DNA of 10,307 nt from GCA-2724215 sp015660315 (GTDB taxonomy: Bacteria > Latescibacterota > UBA2968 > UBA8231). The notes below the pieces were generated by a model. That model had not been told where the DNA came from. It did no database searches and worked only from the letters and a program-made list of their open reading frames with translations. The translations under genes were made by a program, and so were the position numbers. Below are positions 1 to 7,109 of the stretch, piece by piece (within the stretch, counting starts at the first letter, position 1; the number at the start of each line of letters is the position of its first letter). The stretch is taken from assembly GCA_029941315.1 (NCBI GenBank), contig JAPYQE010000230.1:1-10307 (forward strand), written 5' to 3'.

Positions 1-878
1 TCGTTACCCGACAGCCACCACGGCGCGTAGCGGCACACGACCGCCGTGCGCTCGTGCTCGCTCTGGTTGATAGCGCCCGAGTGCCAGATCCGCGTGTCCT
101 GCATAAAGACAGAGCCCGCAGGGGCCGAGATTTGAAACTCGCCCGGTATCGACGCTTGTTCGTCGATACCGTCGTCGGGGCCGCGCGGGTTGCGCGGGTC
201 TTTATGCGACCCCGGCACAATCCAGGTACCGCCATTATACGGGGTCACGTCCTGCGGACCGAGGTACCAAACCGTGGACAGCGCCATACAGACATCGGGG
301 AATGGCTGGGCGACCGCGCCGCAATGCTTCCACGGCTCTTCGCTGCTCGGCCCGTACGCCGTCAGATCATGCGGCCAGTCGGAATGCCAACCGCGCCGCC
401 GCAACTGCTCTTCAGACAGCGCCTCGCCCGCCGGCCTCGACGACTTATTGACCTCCGTCTGCAAAATGCGGACATGCGTATCGAGCATGGCCTTAGCTAC
501 CCGGAGCACGCGCGACTCCGCGAGATACTCGGCGAAGGTCTCATTGCGCGCAATGTCGCATAGCTCGGCATCGGGCGCCATCGGCGGCCGAACAGGCCCG
601 TCGCCAATCTCGGCGTCGGGATTTCTTTGGCGCTCCAGCTCTATGCGCTTGCTCCGCTCCGCCTCGCGGTCCTGCTGCAATAGCCGGCGCCCCTCGTGCA
701 CGCTCGCGCGCACCGTATTGACTTGATCCTCGGGGATCACCCGCTCGACGACGCAGAAACCCTGGACGCGCAGCGATTGCAGGTAGCCCTCGATCTCCTC
801 GTCACCACCCTTGGGAATACCCGTGCCGATAGAGTAGGGGAGACCCCGCCGACCATCAAGATTCGGAAGTTCTGACAT
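1..878 (-). CDS. PhyH-family Fe(II)/2-oxoglutarate dioxygenase, 3' end cut by window edge
   Basis: Translating the minus strand from the ATG at 878-876 gives 292 uninterrupted residues down to the window edge, so the C-terminus is missing. The phytanoyl-CoA dioxygenase pattern is clear. A GWHSDWPHD segment supplies the iron ligands His165 and Asp167, IWHSGAINQ near residue 266 supplies the distal His, and Arg277 in HERTAVV is a good candidate for binding the 2-oxoglutarate carboxylate. GGTWIVPGSHK (about 216-226) is the usual beta-strand and turn before the distal histidine. Family members oxidise small substrates with Fe(II), 2-oxoglutarate and O2; the substrate cannot be told from sequence. 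There is no signal peptide, so it should be cytosolic. Residues 60-90 are Arg/Glu-rich and probably helical. The ribosome site before the ATG is weak, but no in-frame alternative start looks better. It is transcribed alone in this window, with an AT-rich leader upstream. Confidence 0.93.
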   Translation of the reverse strand, partial: MSELPNLDGRRGLPYSIGTGIPKGGDEEIEGYLQSLRVQGFCVVERVIPEDQVNTVRASVHEGRRLLQQDREAERSKRIELERQRNPDAEIGDGPVRPPMAPDAELCDIARNETFAEYLAESRVLRVAKAMLDTHVRILQTEVNKSSRPAGEALSEEQLRRRGWHSDWPHDLTAYGPSSEEPWKHCGAVAQPFPDVCMALSTVWYLGPQDVTPYNGGTWIVPGSHKDPRNPRGPDDGIDEQASIPGEFQISAPAGSVFMQDTRIWHSGAINQSEHERTAVVCRYAPWWLSGN

Positions 879-922
879 AATCAATCCAGCTAGTTTAATG
901 GTGTGAAAATATATCTCTATTT

Positions 923-940
923 TTACTATAATTACAGTAA
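923..940. promoter_or_regulatory. 18-bp near-palindrome upstream of the PhyH gene, possible operator
   Basis: TTACTATAATTACAGTAA is symmetric over 18 bases with one mismatched pair. It lies about 45 bases upstream of the 878 ATG, inside an AT-rich tract (about 890-980), where a promoter for the minus-strand PhyH gene would be expected. A TTTACA box occurs on the minus strand at 949-944, but no well-spaced -10 pairs with it, so the promoter itself is not assigned. An operator is an inference; AT-rich DNA forms weak palindromes by chance. Confidence 0.3.
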
Positions 941-1001
941 TAATGTAAAGCATTTATTCAATATTATTCAATAAAATAGGACCTCAAAGAATACGCATAT
1001 C

Positions 1002-1037
1002 ACTGCTTAGGCAGTAAGAGTGCAGCAAACCCGCTGC
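1002..1037. repeat. Two small adjacent hairpins downstream of the DUF4159 terminator
   Basis: ACTGC-TTAG-GCAGT (1002-1015) and GCAGC-AAACCC-GCTGC (1022-1037) can each form a 5-bp stem. They lie between the DUF4159 terminator and the PhyH upstream region. No function is evident; they may add transcript-end structure. Confidence 0.3.
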
Positions 1038-1045
1038 TAAAGCAA

Positions 1046-1079
1046 AAACCCGGCAAAAGCCTTAGCCTCTACCGGGTTT
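1046..1079 (-). terminator. Rho-independent terminator after the DUF4159 gene
   Basis: On the minus strand AAACCCGG (1079-1072) pairs perfectly with CCGGGTTT (1053-1046) around an 18-base loop. The descending arm runs straight into a T-rich stretch (TTTTTGCTTT). It begins about 30 bases after the DUF4159 stop codon, the expected place for the end of that transcript. Confidence 0.7.
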
Positions 1080-1107
1080 GTCAATTTTGTAGTACCGAAG
1101 GTCCGGC

Positions 1108-1959
1108 TCAGTTGACCATCTGCATCAGGCGTTGGGTGATTGAGCCCTCCTGGGTCAACGCGTAGATGATGGTGTTGACGACGAATTGCAGAATGCGGGT
1201 CGTCTCGACGCCATTGCCGTGGCCGATTATCCCGTCATACCCCAATGGCCGCGGCACTGCCACCAGCCGCCCCTTGACGAAAAAGCCCTGCACCACGTTA
1301 AAATCGGATAGGCTCGTAAACATGCCAAAGCCCGAGGCCCCCCGGGGCGCGCCTGCACCCAGGTCAAAATAAGCGCTGAAGAGCGGGTGGTCATCGGGCA
1401 AGCGCGCAATATAAAAATCTCGCCCCTCTATCAAACCACCGTATTTCTCCAAAGCCTCGCGCCAGACCCCATAGATGTCCCGGAGCCCCTGCCGCACCTG
1501 GTCCCTGTTCAACCCTTCCAGCAGCACGAAGCCCCCGCCCAACAGATAGCGGGCCATATTCTGCAACTCCCCCTCGGTCGGCGTGCCCTGCGGCATGATG
1601 ATCGGAATCTCCAGCAGGCGCTCGTCGTCAAAGGTGAAGCTACCGGCGAAGTCGGCCCGCAAACCGGTCCACTCGTTGATCATATCGCAAATAATATCGA
1701 TTTCCTGGATATTGAGGCTGCCGGTCGCCGCCGCTTCGGAACTACCGTCGATGACAAAACCCATCGAATGCACCCGGGCTAATTTGATAAAGCCCTTGAG
1801 TCCCTGTTTGTCGTTAGGATTTTGCACTACCACGGCGCGGTAACGGCCGGTGTCCAGGGCGTTGATCTTCGTTGCGCCGATCGAACGGGCGATGATGCTA
1901 CGCATCGAGAAAACGGCAGTGGCCTGGACCTGATCCACGCGCGCAGCAGCCATGCGCAT
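1108..1959 (-). CDS. DUF4159 domain protein, C-terminal part of a split membrane-anchored protein
   Basis: The 283-residue product carries the DUF4159 region at about 85-270. Visible landmarks are the NIQEIDIICDMINEWTGL stretch, an Asp/Glu-rich FTFDDERLLEIPIIMPQG segment, a GGGFVLLEG strand (141-149), DDHPLFSAYFDL (189-200), and a C-terminal GHGNGVETTRILQFVVN helix. DUF4159 has a glutamine-amidotransferase-like fold in family descriptions; no enzyme activity is established, and I see no obvious catalytic Cys. In related genomes the domain usually follows an N-terminal membrane anchor and basic linker, and here exactly that module sits upstream in the same reading frame, separated only by a TAG. 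The ATG follows the TAG with no gap, so translation could restart there after termination; otherwise this is the downstream half of a broken gene. A second ATG lies two codons in. A terminator follows about 30 bases after the stop. Confidence 0.85.
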   Translation of the reverse strand: MRMAAARVDQVQATAVFSMRSIIARSIGATKINALDTGRYRAVVVQNPNDKQGLKGFIKLARVHSMGFVIDGSSEAAATGSLNIQEIDIICDMINEWTGLRADFAGSFTFDDERLLEIPIIMPQGTPTEGELQNMARYLLGGGFVLLEGLNRDQVRQGLRDIYGVWREALEKYGGLIEGRDFYIARLPDDHPLFSAYFDLGAGAPRGASGFGMFTSLSDFNVVQGFFVKGRLVAVPRPLGYDGIIGHGNGVETTRILQFVVNTIIYALTQEGSITQRLMQMVN

Positions 1960-1962
1960 CTA
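1957..1962 (-). other. In-frame TAG directly followed by ATG, joining two ORFs of one frame
   Basis: The minus-strand codons read ATT CGT CGC TAG ATG CGC ATG. The frame is open for 96 codons before the TAG and 283 after it. The residues on both sides read as one protein (basic linker, then VDQVQATAVF). A CAG-to-TAG transition would explain the stop. TAGATG is also a classical stop-start arrangement for coupled re-initiation, so both explanations stay open. Confidence 0.85.
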
Positions 1963-2250
1963 GCGACGAATCATCTGGCGTTTGAATTTGGGGATTTTAC
2001 GCAGCTCCAGCGGCTTGCTCAACCGCGGTTGCCGCTTGATAAATTTGGTCGTCAGGGGCCGTGAGATCTTCTTCTCAGCCTCTGCAAAGGGATTGATGCC
2101 GACGACGACGAGATGAATGGCTGAGGCGAGAGCAACCGAGAGTACGAAGCCCTTGCGCAGATGGCTGACCAGTACGTCGAGACCGAAGCCCTGAGTCGGG
2201 GAGGCGAAACGCGTGGAAACCCATTTTTTACTCATAACGACCATCTGCAT
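1960..2250 (-). CDS. Small TonB-like membrane-anchor protein, N-terminal part of the split DUF4159 protein
   Basis: The 96-residue ORF has one membrane-spanning segment, about residues 34-55 (GFVLSVALASAIHLVVVGIN), preceded by basic residues. It is followed by a Lys/Arg/Pro-rich stretch (KRQPRLSKPLELRKIPKFKR). This is the layout of a TonB-type or inner-membrane anchor with a periplasm-facing linker. The ORF ends at a TAG in the same frame as the DUF4159 ORF that starts on the next codon, so the two probably form, or once formed, a single protein of about 380 residues. The start is uncertain: ATG at 2250, or ATG at 2235 (MSKKWVSTRF), which looks natural; neither has a strong ribosome site. A promoter at 2286-2314 fits as the driver of both ORFs. 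No function beyond membrane anchoring can be claimed. Confidence 0.7.
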   Translation of the reverse strand: MQMVVMSKKWVSTRFASPTQGFGLDVLVSHLRKGFVLSVALASAIHLVVVGINPFAEAEKKISRPLTTKFIKRQPRLSKPLELRKIPKFKRQMIRR

Positions 2251-2285
2251 GAGTGAGGCATAAAGGCCCTTATATTATGCCACCC

Positions 2286-2314
2286 ATGATACGCCATCTG
2301 GGCGTGGGGGACAA
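2286..2314 (-). promoter_or_regulatory. Sigma-70-type promoter for the anchor/DUF4159 pair
   Basis: On the minus strand TTGTCC (2314-2309, four of six consensus bases) is followed by exactly 17 bases and then TATCAT (2291-2286, five of six). Transcription would begin near 2279, about 30 bases before the 2250 ATG. Spacing and position are good; no experiment supports it. Confidence 0.5.
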
Positions 2315-2348
2315 GATGTATCCGCCATCTCATTTTGCCCACTTGTAT

Positions 2349-2384
2349 TGTAAACATCCGCCTCTATTTTAAGGGATGTTTACA
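2349..2384. repeat. Perfect 11-bp inverted repeat with a 14-base spacer
   Basis: TGTAAACATCC (2349-2359) and GGATGTTTACA (2374-2384) are exact reverse complements separated by 14 bases. The repeat lies about 35 bases upstream of the -35 box of the DUF4159-pair promoter and just before the sialidase remnant on the other side. It could be a regulator site, a transcript hairpin, or the trace of an element end. There is no T-run after either arm, so a terminator is unlikely. Confidence 0.6.
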
Positions 2385-2400
2385 CTGTGGTGCCCCCGGT

Positions 2401-2613
2401 GTCTACGGTGGGTTATGGCTTCGCGACGGCGGGATTGCGACCGCAGCCCAAAATACCTGTGATTGGGGGCTGACGATTAGTTATGACTACGGGCGAACCT
2501 GGCCCTAGGCCCTACCGGCGACCTATGCACCGACGCGGATGGGCGTGTTGGACGATGAAACGTTCTGGATCTACGACCAACACGGCGAGATCGTTTCGGT
2601 TTACAAACGGTAG
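2401..2613 (+). pseudogene. Sialidase/BNR-repeat protein, decayed 3' end
   Basis: One plus-strand frame encodes a short C-terminal piece of a sialidase-like (BNR repeat) protein. ISYDYGRTWP (2476-2505) matches the Asp-box pattern SxDxGxTW of sialidases and related beta-propellers. After an in-frame TAG at 2506-2508, the same frame continues with YAPTRMGVLDDETFWIYDQ and ends at a natural-looking stop at 2611-2613. No start codon, propeller body or other Asp-boxes are present upstream, so this is a truncated relic, broken internally as well. The 5' boundary is approximate; readable similarity begins around 2401. It meets the aldo/keto reductase remnant tail to tail with about 20 bases between. 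The family call rests on a short match. Confidence 0.5.
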
Positions 2614-2632
2614 GCACTCGATGTGATGAAGC

Positions 2633-3042
2633 GCGATGCATCAGCCTAAGGATGCGTTGTACTTCTTCTTTGAGCAGTGGAGACTCTCCCATCTTTCTAT
2701 TGTTAGCGTCATATCCATAGCCCATGCCCTCGGGTGTAGTCTGGATATAAATGTCGTAGGGCGGAGGCACTTCTTTGAGGTTGCGCCACAGCGCTTCTTT
2801 TTCCGGGTTAATGGTCACGTCAAAAAGTTGATGCCGCTCTCGTATGCTACCTGCAGCAACGCACGCCGCTTGTCACCGCCAGAACCTTGCCCCTGATAAC
2901 CCGGCTTAACGGCGCTCTTAAAGTCGTCGTTAAAACCGCGCGAGCTGCCGTCGGGCATATACTCGTGCCGGCCCAAGCCAATGGCCGAAAGTTCAATGCC
3001 CAACGGCTCTATTTTGCGGTAGATCATTTGCCCGTTGATCAT
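2633..3042 (-). pseudogene. Aldo/keto reductase, 5' part only, frameshifted
   Basis: The first piece starts at ATG 3042 (or 3027) and reads MIYRKIEPLGIELSAIGLGR, the usual N-terminus of an aldo/keto reductase (first beta-hairpin and GLG motif). It runs to YESGINFLT and stops at 2815-2817. The next frame resumes at 2818 with VTINPEKEALWRNLKEVPPP and continues to about EEVQRILRLMHR (2633). One missing base near 2820 explains the switch: restoring a G gives NFLDVTINPEK, returning the Asp of the family's catalytic region. Only about 137 residues survive of a family of roughly 300, and the rest of the barrel is gone. Homology ends about 20 bases from the sialidase relic. The start has a GAGAG-type ribosome site and lies 10 bases after the PhyH stop at 3053, so it was once the second gene of that operon. 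The product is surely not functional. Confidence 0.85.
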
Positions 3043-3052
3043 AATTTTTCTC

Positions 3053-3898
3053 TCAGGTTCGTTTGTCTATAACGTGCGTTTCATAATAAGCGGTCGTATA
3101 ACCGGCGTCTGCGAACTCTTGAGTTGCTTCCGACCACTGTGAATAGTAGCGGCGCTGATCAGCGTCGGCGTGTTCGGCCAAGCGCTGGGGCACGAGCACC
3201 CAGTTTGTTAGCGGAGGACTGGTGGCGCAGGAGTAATAGCTGTGCTGGGTGCGGCGGCTGTTTTGCGCTAGGCCGGATCGGCGGGTGTGGTAGATGTCGA
3301 TATTGTAAAAGACGGCGGTGCCGGCCGGGCCGCGGATGGGCACTTCTTGATAGGCGTCGCCCATTTTTTCTCTGGCCTCTTCAATGGAGCCGTATTTCTG
3401 ATGATAGCTGTTGGGCACGACGCAGAAGCAGGGATCTCCTTCTTTCACATCGCATAGATAGTGTATCACGCAGAGATAGTTGGATTCCTTAAAGACGCCG
3501 TTTCGGCGGGTGGCATCGGTCGAGGGATAGAAATTTCGGTCGCGGTGGAAACTCATCGGGGTATCGCCGAGACCCCGCGGCACATCGCGGAAGTCGAATT
3601 GGGCAAAACGCACTTCGTCCCGCCCCATAATAGCCTGCACAAGGGGGAATGCGGTGGTGTGCTGCAGATAGGGATCCACTTCTGGGTGGTTGACGATGAT
3701 CTGTCCGTGGGAGTGGACATTTTCTATGGCGGGTTGCCATTCCTTGGGAATTTCTCCCATCGATCGATCGACAAAATCGTTTAGGTATCTGAGATCCTCT
3801 GCACTAAAGGCATCTGACAGCACGCCGTAGTTATGGCGCTGATAGAACTCGAGAAATTCACTTTGTTGGTCCGGTGTAAAGATGGGGTATTCGCTCAT
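3053..3898 (-). CDS. PhyH-family Fe(II)/2-oxoglutarate dioxygenase
   Basis: This is a complete 281-residue protein of normal PhyH length. The metal ligands are visible as MSFHRDRNF (His118, Asp120) and IYHTRRSG (His204), with Arg215/Arg216 about 11-12 residues later as the likely 2-oxoglutarate carboxylate ligand. GPAGTAVFYNIDIYH (190-204) is the typical strand leading to the distal histidine, and NYLCVIHYLCDV the central strand. It should hydroxylate a small organic substrate with Fe(II), 2-oxoglutarate and O2 in the cytosol; the substrate is unknown. The ATG at 3898 is preceded by AAAGG seven bases upstream. The gene is only distantly similar to the PhyH gene at 1-878, so they do not look like recent copies. 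Downstream, after 10 bases, is the broken aldo/keto reductase, suggesting a former oxidation-reduction gene pair of which only this member is intact. Confidence 0.93.
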   Translation of the reverse strand: MSEYPIFTPDQQSEFLEFYQRHNYGVLSDAFSAEDLRYLNDFVDRSMGEIPKEWQPAIENVHSHGQIIVNHPEVDPYLQHTTAFPLVQAIMGRDEVRFAQFDFRDVPRGLGDTPMSFHRDRNFYPSTDATRRNGVFKESNYLCVIHYLCDVKEGDPCFCVVPNSYHQKYGSIEEAREKMGDAYQEVPIRGPAGTAVFYNIDIYHTRRSGLAQNSRRTQHSYYSCATSPPLTNWVLVPQRLAEHADADQRRYYSQWSEATQEFADAGYTTAYYETHVIDKRT

Positions 3899-4334
3899 GG
3901 TAAAACCTTTGCATGATAGCTCAAGAAGATTCTATGACGCTTGGTGGTTGGCGTGTGTATTAAGTGCGATATCATTCTCGGCGGCTCCGTATATGCCCCA
4001 AAGGATGCGATAAGTAGGAGTATTCCCTCGTCCACTGGCCGCTCGGGCGACTCGACCTCCCCGGCTCGCCCCGCGCATTGGTCATGAACACGGAGTTCCG
4101 TAATGCGTGTGAGAGGCACACCTATTGATCTCAGGGCCGGCGATGGCGTTGTATACCGAGGAGCGCAATCTGGTTGAATTTACACTGCGTGCCGTGGCGA
4201 CAGCTAATGAAGTGGATTTTCGCAAACGCCTTGCAGACCTCCACCCGGGAGGGCAACATCGCATAGTGGCGGTGGTACTCCTGTGCTGGATTGCTGCGAA
4301 GATTACGCTCATTCACTCGCCGGAGAGTGCAATA
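3899..4334. other. Stretch without a convincing gene
   Basis: It holds the ribosome site of the 3898 PhyH gene (3906-3910) and the upstream region of that gene and of the plus-strand gene at 4335. Open frames occur on both strands (for example a plus-strand extension from 4125 or 4143, and minus-strand frames over 3895-4119 and 4131-4550), but none resembles a known family and they contradict each other. The plus-strand extension includes a hydrophobic stretch (IVAVVLLCWIAAKITLI). It could be intergenic DNA or remains of a decayed gene. Confidence 0.5.
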
Positions 4335-4634
4335 ATGACCGTGAAGGAGCGCAAGAAGATGGTAGGTGAATCGCCTCCATCCGAATCCAGTGAGAATCTG
4401 GCAGGGCGATTCACCACGGCCGAAGCGGCAGCACTTGGACGACGATTTACGGAATTGGATCGGCGGTTGGCCGCTGATGCGAGGCCGGTCGAACAGCACT
4501 ATACGGAAGTGTACGAAGACCTTGATCCTGGAGAGATTGATCCACCACATTTTGAGTCGAGGCCGTTACGATGTTTTCATAGCGAGATGCCTGTGGGGTT
4601 CGGCGTAGATGAATTCGTTGCGAATTGGGAGTAA
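4335..4634 (+). CDS. Small hypothetical protein
   Basis: The 99-residue product is not recognised. The N-terminus is strongly basic (TVKERKKM), followed by a Ser/Glu stretch, then a helical-looking region (TTAEAAALGRRFTELDRRLA, about 26-45), and an acidic, aromatic C-terminal half (YTEVYEDLDPGEIDPPHF, GFGVDEFVANWE). There is no signal peptide or membrane segment, so it is probably cytosolic. The ATG at 4335 has GGAGAG at 4322-4327, seven bases upstream, which makes it the best start. The frame is open back to a stop at 4110-4112, so a longer form starting at TTG 4125 or ATG 4143 (163 residues) is possible. It is the only intact-looking plus-strand gene and converges on the secreted-protein operon ending at 4739. 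Some small two-gene systems have such proteins, but no partner is visible here. Confidence 0.5.
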   Translation: MTVKERKKMVGESPPSESSENLAGRFTTAEAAALGRRFTELDRRLAADARPVEQHYTEVYEDLDPGEIDPPHFESRPLRCFHSEMPVGFGVDEFVANWE

Positions 4635-4738
4635 TGAACAGAAGTCGTGTGCTCCAAGCATCTTCTGTAACGCCAACGAGCCGGAGCCGAGCCGCTTACA
4701 GATTGATTGACACGAAGACGAAGCGACTCTTCACCGCC

Positions 4739-7105
4739 TCAATAGGAGACCGCGATAGAGCGCACCACCGAGTCCTTTCCCGACTCGGTCCGGGCGTCGA
4801 TGTGGCACAGGTAAATACCCGGGCGCACCAGGTTGCCCGCCCGATCCCTCCCCTCCCAGGAGAAAGCCTCGATATTTCCTCCCGGCGACCGGTCCAACTC
4901 TGCCACCAGCCGTCCCGACAGATCGAAAATCCACACCCGCGGCTCGGTCCCCTCCACCTTGAAGAGCGCGAAGCGAATCTCGACCGAGTCGTTGATCCCG
5001 TCGCCGTTGGGCGTGAAGGCCCCGGGCGCGATCTGCAAGTCCCCGATCAAGCGGTCACTTGCCACCAGCGCCGGCAGGAAGACGATGTTGGCGCGCCGCT
5101 CGACCGCCTCTACCGACTGCCAGAGTCCCGGCCGCCCGGCGGCGCCCAGATTCGCCGCAAACACCGTGGCGTTGCGCAGCACTTTCGCGGTGAAGTCGAC
5201 CTGGATCGAATCCTGCGTGACCGTTTCCGGCAAATCGACGAATAGCAGCGAATCCCCTTGGACGCTCAGATCGGCGGGCGCGACTTCCCGCCCGCTGAGG
5301 CGCAGCATCACCTCGCCCGGATCCACGGCGCTGGGCGTCGTGAAACGCAGTCTGTCAAACCCCGGATCGCCGGCGTCGGCGCTGGACCAGAGCGTATAGG
5401 TAAAGCGCGTGTCAGTATTGGGCTCGGCGCTACGCGGCAGGATCTGTCCCCGGGCGCCCTGTACGAGGGCGTCCTCAAACTCGATGGACAAAGAGCGCAC
5501 CCTGGGCGTGATCGCTGGATCCTCGGTCGACATAATCAGCTCCAGCTGGAGGAAGCGCCGCGGCGTTTGCGATTTGAAACGCTCGCCCGCGAACTGGTAG
5601 AGGTTGCTCCATTCCCCCCAATCCGCGCCGATAACGATGGCGGTGTCGACCGGGCCCCGGATGACCTTGGGCGAACTAAGCCACTTCCCCTCGGTGACCT
5701 CGTCCCCCTTCTTGTCGTAGAAGGTGTAGACTTCCTCCAGGGCGCTGCCCGAACGGGAGCGTAGCTGCAGACGGGTAGCGGCAGGCGTCTCCGCCTCCCA
5801 ACTCAGGCTCTTGATCGCCTTGGGCCTGTCGTCTCCAACGATCTGTCCCAAGGCGATGAAGTCCGAACGCAGCACCACCTGGGCGGGGTATCCCGAAGCG
5901 AAGAGCATGAGTTCCATCGGGTGCGAGTACCAGCTGTGGCCTCCGACCGAGAGACCGTGCCACAGCAGGTAGCGGACCTTGCGCGGTGCAAACAGGTAGC
6001 GGAAATGCCGCAGCTTCCGCTCCCGGCTGTTCTTCCACTTGGGCTCGAGGATCAGCGGATCGAAGTCGATGGCGCCCGCAGTCGTACGCCTCCCTTCTGA
6101 GGAGAGGATGTTGTACCCGGCCCCGGCGTTGAACCCGTCGTAGAGGAAGCTGGACAGGGCTTCGCCCCGGTCCTGCCAATAGACGAAGATCCCGTCGAGC
6201 CAAAACAGGGCGCCGAGGTCCGCCTGCCACCAGAGCCCTTCTTCGCTCCAGTCCCCCTCCTGGTAAACCGTGGCGATATGGCTGAAGGTGTCCATCAGCC
6301 CGTCAAACTGGTTTTGCGGGTCCCGCGCCAGCAGGCCGTTCTCGAACGAGCCCCCGCGTTCAAGGGTACCCAGAGCGATATTGTCCCCCACGCCGATCAC
6401 CTCCACCTCGGCAAGGGCCGCATCCGGGCTCTTTTCGTTGGCCGCGAAGCGGATGTACTGGACCAAGAGGAAACGACCCTCCTCGCGCAGATCCACGTCC
6501 AGTGCCGGGTCTAACACGCGGGTGGTGTCCCTGTGGCCATCGATGGCGAAGGCGATGTCCGTCTCTGCGTTGGGTTGGGTGGTGGCGTAGACCAGGTCGA
6601 ATTTGAACACATCGTCCGCGGCCTTTATGCGCGCGCCGGTGGCCACCAGGACCCGGAACTGGCGGAAGGGGCGGGCGCCCGCCCGATCGGGAAATTTCAG
6701 GCGGATCTCCTTGACCAGGACCGGCCTGCCGAGGTCGATCTCCACCTGCCAGCGCTGCACTGGATCGTCCGCATCCGGTTTCCAGAAGGTCGCCCTTTCA
6801 CCGTCGATGATGCTATCGGCCGTCTCCCGGCCGCTGTCCGCCCGCCAGATGCCCCCGCTCACCTCGTCGCGCTTCTGGGTCGGATGGGTGAAGCGGTGGG
6901 CGTCGAGCACCGCGTTGATCTCCTTGCGGAATCGGACCAGTTCGAGATGGCCCTCTGCGCCGATCTCGACCAGCCCCTCGGGCATCTGCCAGCTCTGCCA
7001 TTTCGCCGGGCTGTCTATGGTGAACAGGTCTGCGCCGCTTGCCGCCGCCGACAAAAGCAGCAGGCACAGCCCGAGGCGAAAACCGCGTTGGCACCAGGAC
7101 GACAT
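4739..7105 (-). CDS. Secreted protein with discoidin-like regions and a FlgD/CHU_C-type C-terminal domain
   Basis: This is a 788-residue exported protein. The N-terminus is a clear signal peptide (basic start, LGLCLLLLSAAASG core, cleavage near AASGA). Two galactose-binding or discoidin-like (F5/8 type C) regions can be read. The first is at about 95-245, with IIDGERATFWKP, WQVEIDLGRPVLVKEIRLKF and RFLLVQYIRFAA; the second is at about 255-410, with LWWQADLGALFWLDGIFVYW. The last 96 residues (693-788) begin APGAFTPNGDGIND and contain WEGRDRAGNLVRPGIYLC, the pattern of FlgD Ig-like or CHU_C-type domains found at the ends of secreted proteins in FCB-group bacteria. There they can act as sorting tails for type IX-like secretion; whether that system exists here is not shown. 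No catalytic motif is seen, so binding is the likely role. It is second in an operon, 19 bases after the 7125 stop. AGGAGG lies eight bases before the ATG. Confidence 0.88.
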   Translation of the reverse strand: MSSWCQRGFRLGLCLLLLSAAASGADLFTIDSPAKWQSWQMPEGLVEIGAEGHLELVRFRKEINAVLDAHRFTHPTQKRDEVSGGIWRADSGRETADSIIDGERATFWKPDADDPVQRWQVEIDLGRPVLVKEIRLKFPDRAGARPFRQFRVLVATGARIKAADDVFKFDLVYATTQPNAETDIAFAIDGHRDTTRVLDPALDVDLREEGRFLLVQYIRFAANEKSPDAALAEVEVIGVGDNIALGTLERGGSFENGLLARDPQNQFDGLMDTFSHIATVYQEGDWSEEGLWWQADLGALFWLDGIFVYWQDRGEALSSFLYDGFNAGAGYNILSSEGRRTTAGAIDFDPLILEPKWKNSRERKLRHFRYLFAPRKVRYLLWHGLSVGGHSWYSHPMELMLFASGYPAQVVLRSDFIALGQIVGDDRPKAIKSLSWEAETPAATRLQLRSRSGSALEEVYTFYDKKGDEVTEGKWLSSPKVIRGPVDTAIVIGADWGEWSNLYQFAGERFKSQTPRRFLQLELIMSTEDPAITPRVRSLSIEFEDALVQGARGQILPRSAEPNTDTRFTYTLWSSADAGDPGFDRLRFTTPSAVDPGEVMLRLSGREVAPADLSVQGDSLLFVDLPETVTQDSIQVDFTAKVLRNATVFAANLGAAGRPGLWQSVEAVERRANIVFLPALVASDRLIGDLQIAPGAFTPNGDGINDSVEIRFALFKVEGTEPRVWIFDLSGRLVAELDRSPGGNIEAFSWEGRDRAGNLVRPGIYLCHIDARTESGKDSVVRSIAVSY

Positions 7106-7109
7106 TCCA

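Noticed and set aside
54..726. Two plus-strand open frames of 169 and 178 codons
   Set aside because: They lie opposite the PhyH gene, whose minus-strand translation has all family motifs; they are antisense shadows with Arg/Pro/Ser-rich products.
3895..4119. Minus-strand 74-codon frame upstream of the PhyH gene
   Set aside because: It overlaps the PhyH start and its ribosome site, and its product has no family features.
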